Source: a virus
IMG/VR virus record: IMGVR_UViG_3300013372_000757
Span: 1-20,315 of that record
DNA: 20,315 bases
Strand: one strand, 5' to 3'
Position 1 is the stretch's first letter, and the number at the start of each line of letters is the position of its first letter. A program made the position numbers and the translations under genes. This document shows, piece after piece, positions 14,217-20,315 of this stretch. The notes under the pieces were generated by a model, which ran no database searches, had not been told where the DNA came from, and was given only the letters and a program-made list of their open reading frames with translations.

Positions 14217-15931
14217 TGCGTCTTTTTGGTTTTGAATTTGTTCGTTCTACGCCCAACGATATTGCACCATCATTTGCTCCAAAAGAATCAGATGATGGTG
14301 CTGTCGTTGTTGCGGCAGGTGGAGCATATGGGACGTATATCGATCTAGATGGTACTGTTCGTACCGAAGCGGAATTAGTCACAAAATATAGAGAAATGGC
14401 ACTTCAACCAGAGATTGACTCTGCAGTTGATGAAATTGTTAACGAATCTATTTCTATTGATGATAACGATATAGTAAATATTATTCTTGATAATCTTGAA
14501 GTCACAGAAAAAACCAAAAAAGTTATTAGTGAAGAGTTTAAAAATATTCTTAATATTCTAAACTTTCAAAAAAGAGCATATGAAATCTACCGTAGATGGT
14601 ATATTGATGGTAGACTTTATTATCACATTTTAATAGATGAAAATGATGTTAAGTCTGGTATTAAAGAACTTAGATATGTTGATCCACGAAAGATAAGAAA
14701 AATACGCGAAGTAGGTAAACGAAAAGTACCAGGCGGAATAAGCAGTGATGCAGTTATTCCTAGATTACAAAATGAATACTTTATCTTTAATGATAAAGGT
14801 TTCAACTATGGCAATAAAGTTATAGGTCCTACAACTACTGGTCTTAAGATTGCAAAAGACTCTATTGTCCATGTTACCTCAGGACTTACAGATACACAGG
14901 GAACTATGATTCTCTCATATCTACATAAAGCAATTAAATCACTCAATCAACTCAGAACGCTTGAAGATGCTCTAGTCATTTATCGACTAGCTCGTGCACC
15001 AGAAAGAAGAATTTGGTATATCGACGTAGGTAATCTACCAAAGATGAAAGCAGAGCAATACGTACGTGATATCATGATCAAGCATAAGAATAGATTAATC
15101 TATGATGCTGCTTCTGGTGAAGTGCGGGATGATCGCAAATTTATGACTATGCTTGAAGATTATTGGCTGCCAAGAAGAGAAGGTGGTAAAGGTACTGAGG
15201 TTACTACACTTCCTGGTGGTCAAACGCTTGGTGAAATGGACGATGTTCTATATTTTCAAAAGAAACTTTTTGGTACACTAAACGTACCAATTAATAGACT
15301 TAATTCAGATGCTCTATTCTCAATTGGTCGAGCAACAGAAGTTACTCGCGATGAAGTTAAGTTCTCCAAGTTTATAAACAGACTTAGAGGTAGATTTTCT
15401 CATCTATTTACTTCTCTGCTTGAAAAGCAAATAGTTCTCAAAGGTATTATGTCTATTGAGGATTGGCAAAATATTGCACCAGATATTAGATATGATTTTA
15501 CTAAAGATAATCATTTTACTGAACTTAAAGATTCTGACGTTCTACAAAATAGACTTCAACTTTACTCTACATTTGACCAAAATCAACTTATCGGTAAATA
15601 TTTCTCACATGAATATGTAAGAAAGCATGTATTTAAGCAATCAGATGATATGATTGAAAAGATGGATGAGGAGATTGTAGAAGAAGAAAAAGATCCTCGT
15701 TGGAATATGAGTCTGCTTGGAACTGGTGCTGATGATTTTGGGCAACAAGGAGATGATCAAGATCAGTCACAATCAACTGATGAACCACAAGATGATGATA
15801 AAAATAAAGTAGTTGATGCTCAAAAGACTGTAGATCGTCTAAGTAAACTTTCAAAACGATTTGGTTCAGATGAATCAAAATATAGATCAGCTTCACAGAT
15901 TTTAGCTAGAAATAAAGGTGGGGATAAATAA
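14216..15931 (+). CDS. 20: Portal vertex protein gp20
   Basis: A 571-residue portal subunit (T4 gp20 is 524) that forms the dodecameric ring for head initiation, DNA packaging and tail attachment. Recognised from MRLFGFEFVRS, then VVVAAGGAYGTYIDLDG, KYREMALQPEIDSAVDEIVN, YYHILIDENDVKSGIKELRY, and LYHK-like ILSYLHKAIKSLNQLRTLED. It continues with VIYRLARAPERRIWYIDVGN, the LPRREGGKGTEVTTLPGG-type tunnel-loop region, and LFGTLNVPINRLNSD. From about residue 502 the C-terminus is low-complexity and Asp/Gln-rich (TGADDFGQQGDDQDQSQSTD), followed by a basic helix. The start is set by homology of the first residues despite the overlapping promoter-like octamer. The stop overlaps the next start (TAATG). 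Confidence 0.96.
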   Translation: MRLFGFEFVRSTPNDIAPSFAPKESDDGAVVVAAGGAYGTYIDLDGTVRTEAELVTKYREMALQPEIDSAVDEIVNESISIDDNDIVNIILDNLEVTEKTKKVISEEFKNILNILNFQKRAYEIYRRWYIDGRLYYHILIDENDVKSGIKELRYVDPRKIRKIREVGKRKVPGGISSDAVIPRLQNEYFIFNDKGFNYGNKVIGPTTTGLKIAKDSIVHVTSGLTDTQGTMILSYLHKAIKSLNQLRTLEDALVIYRLARAPERRIWYIDVGNLPKMKAEQYVRDIMIKHKNRLIYDAASGEVRDDRKFMTMLEDYWLPRREGGKGTEVTTLPGGQTLGEMDDVLYFQKKLFGTLNVPINRLNSDALFSIGRATEVTRDEVKFSKFINRLRGRFSHLFTSLLEKQIVLKGIMSIEDWQNIAPDIRYDFTKDNHFTELKDSDVLQNRLQLYSTFDQNQLIGKYFSHEYVRKHVFKQSDDMIEKMDEEIVEEEKDPRWNMSLLGTGADDFGQQGDDQDQSQSTDEPQDDDKNKVVDAQKTVDRLSKLSKRFGSDESKYRSASQILARNKGGDK

Positions 15932-16134
15932 TGCCAGATATTAATGATTTAATTATGCACAGTGCTAATCAAAGACCAGCAGACTTTGAAACAACTTTTA
16001 ATGATGTTATTGCATCCAGAATAGCTTCTGCTGTTGATGCTAAAAAAATTGAAATAGCTCAACAAATGTTCGGCGCCAATCAACAAGAATTAGAAGATTT
16101 AGAGGACGAAGAAGATGGCGAAACCACTGAGTGA
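15931..16134 (+). CDS. 67: Prohead core protein gp67
   Basis: A 67-residue prohead core protein (T4 gp67, also called PIP, is 80). It fills the prohead with gp22 and is normally degraded by gp21 during maturation. It has a helical N-terminal part with VIASRIASAVDAKKIEIAQQ and a very acidic tail, EDLEDEEDGETTE, the usual composition of gp67. Its position directly after the portal gene supports the call. It overlaps the portal stop and the next start, so it is part of a translationally coupled cluster. Confidence 0.8.
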   Translation: MPDINDLIMHSANQRPADFETTFNDVIASRIASAVDAKKIEIAQQMFGANQQELEDLEDEEDGETTE

Positions 16135-16972
16135 CATCCTCAAAGGTGTCAAAACATCCAAAATAGAACCAGGTTCTACTGGTAAAAACCCTGGTGTGGA
16201 TTACGCACCTAAATCTAAAGGTGACCAAGACTTTGTAGCAAAGCACAAGACTGAAAAGCACGCCGATCGTGTTGGTAATGAAGATGATGTGTATAAAGGC
16301 ACTACAAAATATGTTCTAGACAAAGAATCTGAAAAGCTTCACGGTAATGATAAAGATAATTCTATAAAAGTATATGAATCTATTAAAGAAGCTACTGTAA
16401 AGCAAATCAATGATCGCACGGATTCTTTGATGTCGGCCAGAAAAGCAGAAAAATCTGGTAATAAACAAGCACAATATATGCATATGGCAAATTATCACAG
16501 TAAGTTTTCAACTCAGGTAAAAAATAAAAGTGATATAACTCATCATAAAGCACAGGCTGATCGTTATAAGTCTGCTGCAAAATCATTTGAAGAATCTACA
16601 AAGTGCAATATGACTGAAGAAGATAAATATTGCCCCGTTCATGAAAATGCTTCTTGCTATGAACAAAAAAATCTAAAACAAAAAAGTGTTAAAGAAAATC
16701 ATGACGATGAATCAGCCGAAATGGCAAAGACACAACTTCGTGCACTAGCAAATAAAGCTATTGCTCTAGCAATGTTCTTATCTGATGATCAAGTTGTAGA
16801 ACCATGGGTTCAAGCTAAGATTGCAGTTGCTAAAGATAACGTAACTGCAGTACATGACTATATGGTATATGGTGATCATAACAAGCCAGAAAAAGAACAA
16901 ACTGCTCCAATGGATACGCCTATGACATTTCCAAATATGAATGTTGATGTAAATACTGGAGGAACTGTATAA
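16115..16972 (+). CDS. Prohead-cluster protein in the gene 68 position
   Basis: A 285-residue protein, about twice T4 gp68 (141) and not clearly homologous to it. It sits between genes 67 and 21 and overlaps gene 67 by 20 bases. The N-terminus (DILKGVKTSKIEPGSTGKNP, then GVDYAPKSKGDQDFVAKH) is a charged, probably extended segment. Residues 100-160 are Lys/Ala/Gln-rich helix. C164, C173, H176 and C181 form C-x8-C-x2-H-x4-C, possibly a zinc site (CPVH). The C-terminal helical segment TQLRALANKAIALAMFL, then VVEPWVQAKIAVAKDNVTAV and HDYMVYG (about 206-252), resembles a helical module I recall from several environmental T4-like phages. A head core or capsid-internal role is inferred from position only. 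Confidence 0.7.
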   Translation: MAKPLSDILKGVKTSKIEPGSTGKNPGVDYAPKSKGDQDFVAKHKTEKHADRVGNEDDVYKGTTKYVLDKESEKLHGNDKDNSIKVYESIKEATVKQINDRTDSLMSARKAEKSGNKQAQYMHMANYHSKFSTQVKNKSDITHHKAQADRYKSAAKSFEESTKCNMTEEDKYCPVHENASCYEQKNLKQKSVKENHDDESAEMAKTQLRALANKAIALAMFLSDDQVVEPWVQAKIAVAKDNVTAVHDYMVYGDHNKPEKEQTAPMDTPMTFPNMNVDVNTGGTV

Positions 16973-17217
16973 TGAATATCATTAAACCTTCAGCAAATGT
17001 TATTGCAGTTACTACACAAAATACAGTAAATGGTTCAACTGTTCTTTATGTTTCTGCCGCTGCTGCAGCACAAATTAATCTATATTCAAATGCTACTACA
17101 CAATATGCCTCGTTTGTTCTTCCAGCAGGGCAATATATCTTTGTACAAAAAGCAACTACTGATTTGATTTCTTCTAATGCCGCAATTCAAGTAACATCTG
17201 CGGCTTATAGAGGCTAA
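16972..17217 (+). CDS. Small beta protein of the prohead cluster
   Basis: An 81-residue protein of unknown function, absent from the T4 order at this point. It reads as a single beta-sandwich: IIKPSANVIAVTTQNTVNGS, VLYVSAAAAAQINLYS, QYASFVLPAGQYIFVQKAT, then DLISSNAAIQVTSAAYRG. The K-x-x-TD-x-I-x-S-x-A pattern near the C-terminus and the G-x-x-x-F-x-x-K strand recall small proteins found near the head genes of environmental T4-like phages. Its start overlaps the upstream stop (TAATG), and gene 21 begins one base after its stop. It is therefore late-expressed with the head genes; a decoration or head-completion role is possible but not shown. Confidence 0.7.
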   Translation: MNIIKPSANVIAVTTQNTVNGSTVLYVSAAAAAQINLYSNATTQYASFVLPAGQYIFVQKATTDLISSNAAIQVTSAAYRG

Positions 17218-17218
17218 A

Positions 17219-17914
17219 ATGAAACTTATTATAGAACAAATTGAAGAACTAGAGTTCATCACCGAAGCCAAAGAAACTGGTGAAAAAGATCATTACATTC
17301 ATGGTGTATTCTTACAAGCAAATAAAAGGAATAAAAACGGAAGAGTCTATCCCATGAATATCATGGAACAAGAAGTCAAACGTTATATGAATGAGATTGT
17401 AAAGAATAATAGAGCGTTTGGTGAACTTGGGCACCCCGCTGGTCCACAGATCAATCTAGATAGAGTTTCCCATATGATTACCGAACTAAAACGTGATGGT
17501 GATAACTTCATCGGTAAGGCTAAACTTACAGACACACCTATGGGTAATATTGCCAAGGGACTACTAAAATCTGGTGCAAATCTAGGTGTTTCATCCCGCG
17601 GTATGGGATCACTAAAGCCTAACAAACAAGGTATTATGGAAGTTCAAGATGACTTTCGTTTGGCTACTGCTGCTGATATTGTTGCAGATCCATCTGCTCC
17701 CGACGCTTTTGTGAAGGGTATTATGGAAAATGTTGATTGGATTTATGATCCAGTTAAAGACACTTGGATGGAACAAAAACTCCATGAAACAAGGAAGGCT
17801 CTTAAGAAAATGTCTATGGACGAATTAGAGCAAAATCGTTTAGGTATCTTCGAGAGTTATGTAAAGTCTCTCGTATCAAAAGTAACTTTATATAAATATT
17901 CCAAAATACTTTAA
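17219..17914 (+). CDS. 21: Prohead core scaffold protein and protease gp21
   Basis: A 231-residue maturation protease (T4 gp21 is 212) of the herpesvirus-protease-like fold. It cleaves the core and capsid proteins after L/I-x-E sites. Visible features are IHGVFLQANKRNKNGRVYP (residues 27-45), the catalytic-His motif FGELGHPAGP with H72, the RVSHMITELKRDGDNFIGKA strand, and the catalytic-Ser motif LGVSSRGMGSL with S125 or S126. These are followed by LATAADIVADPSAPDAFV, which is strongly conserved. The C-terminal KKMSMDELEQN helix is typical. The last residues, LYKYSKIL, are encoded by the late promoter of gene 22, so this tail may be shaped by the DNA signal. AGAGG precedes the start. Confidence 0.95.
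   Translation: MKLIIEQIEELEFITEAKETGEKDHYIHGVFLQANKRNKNGRVYPMNIMEQEVKRYMNEIVKNNRAFGELGHPAGPQINLDRVSHMITELKRDGDNFIGKAKLTDTPMGNIAKGLLKSGANLGVSSRGMGSLKPNKQGIMEVQDDFRLATAADIVADPSAPDAFVKGIMENVDWIYDPVKDTWMEQKLHETRKALKKMSMDELEQNRLGIFESYVKSLVSKVTLYKYSKIL
17891..17898 (+). promoter_or_regulatory. T4-type late promoter for gene 22, inside gene 21
   Basis: Exact TATAAATA inside the last codons of gene 21 (encoding Tyr-Lys-Tyr), ending 29 bases before the gene 22 start. AAAGGGAGAAC is the ribosome-binding site between. Confidence 0.75.
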
Positions 17915-17927
17915 AGGGAGAACATTT

Positions 17928-19001
17928 ATGACGGAAAAAGTAGAAAATATCAATATCGATGATGATAGACAAGATATTGAGGAATCAGTAGCTTCTGAGA
18001 CATTGAAGCCAGATTCACGCTCAACCGGGTCCGATCCAAAGTCAAAGATTGAAGCAATTACATCGGTTATTGGTGCAATGCACTCCATGCGTAAGGATGA
18101 CCTTACAAAATGGTATACACAAGCTATGGCTCTCGTTGGTAAAGAAGCAGATTCACTACCATCTGGTGCATCAGCTGATTCCAATGCGTCAACTGTTGAT
18201 GCAAAAACCGGTAAAGGTCCAAAGACTCGTGATGCTATGCCAAAGCTAGACAACAAGAACAACCCACTTGCTTCAATGAAAGAAGATGTAGAGGAAATGT
18301 TCGAGGGTCAAGACCTATCAGAAGAGTTCAAAGATAAAGCTATAACTCTATTTGAAGCGGCCGTAAACGCAAAAACCATTATGGAAGCTGCTCGTCTAGA
18401 AGAGGAATACACCGCTAGACTTGAAGAAGAAGTTGCAGATATTGCAGACGCTCTAGAAAGTAAACTAGATACGTATCTTGATTATGTAGTTGAAAACTGG
18501 ATGAAAGAGAACGATGTTGCCATTGAATCCACACTCCGTAATGAACTTATGGGTGAGTTTATTGATGGACTAAAGAATCTATTTGCTGAGCATTATATTG
18601 ATATGCCAGAAGATAAGATTGATGTTGTTGAAGAACTAGCTGCTAAGGTTGAAGACCTAGAAGCCAGACTAGATGAAACCATCACAGAGAATGTTGAGCT
18701 TAGGAATATCGTAATCGAGTCGGAAAAGAATACCGTTCTTGAAGATATGGCTGAAGGTCTCACAATGACTCAGGCCGAAAAGTTTGTAACACTTGCTGAA
18801 GGTGTTGACTTTGACGGAAACCTGGATACCTACAAGAAGAAGCTATCTTATGTAAAAGAAACATACTTTGCCAAAAAAGCAGTTCCTGTTTCCAACATTG
18901 AGGAAGAAATCTTTGAAGGTGAAACCACAATGCTAAATGCATCAAGCGACCCTGAAATTAATAGACTTGCACAAGCAATTTCTAGAACCGTTAAAAAATA
19001 A
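17928..19001 (+). CDS. 22: Prohead core scaffolding protein gp22
   Basis: A 357-residue major scaffold protein (T4 gp22 is 269) that fills the prohead and is digested by gp21. Residues 1-115 are charged and probably disordered, longer than in T4. From residue 117 the family pattern is clear: MKEDVEEMFEGQDLSEEFKD, KAITLFEAAVNAK, EEEYTARLEEEVADIADALE, YLDYVVENWMKENDVAIEST, and a coiled coil at about 235-275. It closes with EGLTMTQAEKFVTLAEGV and YVKETYF. Several L/I-x-E tripeptides are candidate gp21 cut sites. It has its own late promoter inside gene 21, consistent with high expression. The stop is followed directly by the gene 23 promoter. Confidence 0.95.
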   Translation: MTEKVENINIDDDRQDIEESVASETLKPDSRSTGSDPKSKIEAITSVIGAMHSMRKDDLTKWYTQAMALVGKEADSLPSGASADSNASTVDAKTGKGPKTRDAMPKLDNKNNPLASMKEDVEEMFEGQDLSEEFKDKAITLFEAAVNAKTIMEAARLEEEYTARLEEEVADIADALESKLDTYLDYVVENWMKENDVAIESTLRNELMGEFIDGLKNLFAEHYIDMPEDKIDVVEELAAKVEDLEARLDETITENVELRNIVIESEKNTVLEDMAEGLTMTQAEKFVTLAEGVDFDGNLDTYKKKLSYVKETYFAKKAVPVSNIEEEIFEGETTMLNASSDPEINRLAQAISRTVKK

Positions 19002-19006
19002 ACTTT

Positions 19007-19014
19007 TATAAATA
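19007..19014 (+). promoter_or_regulatory. T4-type late promoter for gene 23
   Basis: Exact TATAAATA six bases after the gene 22 stop and 34 bases before the gene 23 start. GAAAGAAAGGGATATT supplies the ribosome-binding site. This is the expected strong late promoter for the major capsid gene. Confidence 0.8.
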
Positions 19015-19048
19015 ATACAACCTAACTATAGAAAGAAAGGGATATTAA

Positions 19049-20315
19049 ATGTATCTTAACGAAGAACTACAGAAGAAGTGGGCGCCAATTCTGGAGCACG
19101 CTGATCTTCCTCCGATTAAAGACTCTCATCGCCGTTCTGTAACTGCTGTTGTTCTAGAGAACACTGCTCGTGCAATGCGTGAATCATCTGCTCATGGTCA
19201 ATATCAGACCATGCTAAGCGAAGCGATGACTTCTTCTATTCCATCAAGCGCTATGGCAGGTTCAAGTTCAGACGCTTCAACCGGTGCTATTGACACTTTC
19301 GATCCAGTGCTTATTAGCCTAGTTCGTCGTGCAATGCCAAATCTCATTGCTTATGATATCTGCGGCACACAGCCAATGACCGGTCCAACAGGACTTATCT
19401 TTGCAATGCGTTCACGCTACAGCAACCAAGCCGGTGATGAAGCATTCTACAACGAAGGAAATTCTTCATTCGCTTCCGTTGTATCTGGTGCAAACACATT
19501 TGGTCAAAAGTTTGTTGGTACCATTCCTGGTGCATCTAACACAACCCCAATGACTGCCGTTAACACCTACAACACTGGTTCCGGCATGTCTACAGCCCAA
19601 GCAGAAGCTCTTGGAACTGATTCTAACTCTGCTTTTGCTCAAATGGCATTTTCAATTGAGAAAGTTACTGTAACTGCAAAGAGCCGTGCTCTAAAAGCAG
19701 AATACACAATGGAACTAGCACAAGACCTTAAGGCTATCCATGGTCTAGATGCTGAAACCGAACTTGCAAATATTCTTTCCGCTGAAATCCTTTCGGAAAT
19801 CAATCGTGAAGTTGTTCGCACAATCAATATTACTGCCGTTGCTGGTGCACAAGAAAACACAACTACTGCTGGTATCTTTGACCTTGACACAGACTCAAAC
19901 GGTCGTTGGTCAGTTGAAAAGTTCAAGGGTCTTATGTTCCAACTAGAACGTGAAGCCAATCAAATTGCCAAGCAAACCCGTCGTGGTAAGGGCAACATCG
20001 TAATCTGTTCTTCTGATGTTGCTTCTGCTCTACAAATGGCTGGTGTACTTGACTATACTCCTGCTCTAAACTCTAATAACCTACAAGTAGATGACACAGG
20101 TAATACCTTTGCTGGTGTTCTTAACGGTCGTCTAAAGGTTTATATCGACCCATATGCAATCGGTGGCAACTACCTAACCGTTGGTTATAAGGGATCTTCT
20201 GCATTCGACGCTGGTCTATTCTACTGCCCATATGTTCCACTACAGATGGTTCGTGCAGTTGATCAAGATAGCTTCCAACCAAAGATTGGTTTCAAAACCA
20301 GATATGGTATGGTTG
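19049..20315 (+). CDS. 23: Major capsid protein gp23 (partial, 3' end beyond window)
   Basis: The first 422 codons of the major capsid protein (T4 gp23 is 521). The HK97-type fold makes the hexamers of the head. It starts MYLNEELQKKWAPILEHADL, then PPIKDSHRRSVTAVVLENTA. The classic gp23 core follows: FDPVLISLVRRAMPNLIAYD, ICGTQPMTGPTGLIFAMRSR, FSIEKVTVTAKSRALKAEYT, ELAQDLKAIHGLDAETELAN, ILSAEILSEINREVVRTI, and IDPYAIGGNYLTVGYKG. The LSE/A tripeptide at residues 56-59 is the likely gp21 cleavage point that removes the N-terminal propeptide. No stop occurs before the window ends, so the C-terminal part is not seen. Confidence 0.97.
   Translation, partial: MYLNEELQKKWAPILEHADLPPIKDSHRRSVTAVVLENTARAMRESSAHGQYQTMLSEAMTSSIPSSAMAGSSSDASTGAIDTFDPVLISLVRRAMPNLIAYDICGTQPMTGPTGLIFAMRSRYSNQAGDEAFYNEGNSSFASVVSGANTFGQKFVGTIPGASNTTPMTAVNTYNTGSGMSTAQAEALGTDSNSAFAQMAFSIEKVTVTAKSRALKAEYTMELAQDLKAIHGLDAETELANILSAEILSEINREVVRTINITAVAGAQENTTTAGIFDLDTDSNGRWSVEKFKGLMFQLEREANQIAKQTRRGKGNIVICSSDVASALQMAGVLDYTPALNSNNLQVDDTGNTFAGVLNGRLKVYIDPYAIGGNYLTVGYKGSSAFDAGLFYCPYVPLQMVRAVDQDSFQPKIGFKTRYGMV

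Noticed and set aside
15633-15896. Minus-strand open frame opposite the portal C-terminus
   Set aside because: Low-complexity His/Leu-rich reverse reading of the Asp/Gln-rich portal tail, with no family resemblance.

Overview
This is a segment of a T4-superfamily myovirus genome. The evidence is a near-complete run of T4-type virion genes on one strand in the T4 order (13, 14, 15, 16, 17, 18, 19, 20, 67, a gene in the place of 68, one small extra gene, 21, 22, 23). Exact T4-type late promoter octamers (TATAAATA) also recur in or next to gaps. The DNA is AT-rich. Several protein sequences recall the marine or environmental branch of T4-like phages rather than coliphage T4 itself, but the host cannot be read from this window.

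Region 1 (1-5561) holds three tandem paralogous genes of about 595 codons. Each encodes a fibre-like protein: a short N-terminal repeat segment, two compact beta modules typical of phage tail fibres, and exactly seven 47-residue repeats that read as a closed seven-bladed beta-propeller. The framework is nearly invariant while two short loops per blade vary strongly. A 10-codon mini-ORF, MIYTQLLP(A/T)Y, follows copies 1 and 2 and is broken after copy 3. The neighbourhood upstream of gene 13 is where T4 carries fibritin and baseplate/fibre genes.

Region 2 (5562-7695) is a patchwork of two late promoters, small virion-associated or unknown genes, gene 13, and a decayed homing-endonuclease-like fragment on the minus strand between genes 13 and 14. 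Region 3 (7696-11369) carries neck protein gp14, tail completion protein gp15 and the two terminase subunits gp16 and gp17, tightly packed or overlapping. Region 4 (11442-14148) carries the tail sheath and tail tube genes behind their own late promoters, closed by a strong GAAA-tetraloop hairpin. Region 5 (14209-20315) is the head module: portal, prohead core proteins, prohead protease, scaffold and the start of the major capsid protein, which runs off the end of the window.

Together these genes build the prohead (20, 67, gp68-position protein, 21, 22, 23), package DNA (16, 17), join head to tail (13, 14, 15), make the contractile tail (18, 19), and probably supply a diversified set of receptor-binding adhesins (the three propeller proteins). 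No RNA genes, CRISPR arrays or insertion sequences were seen.
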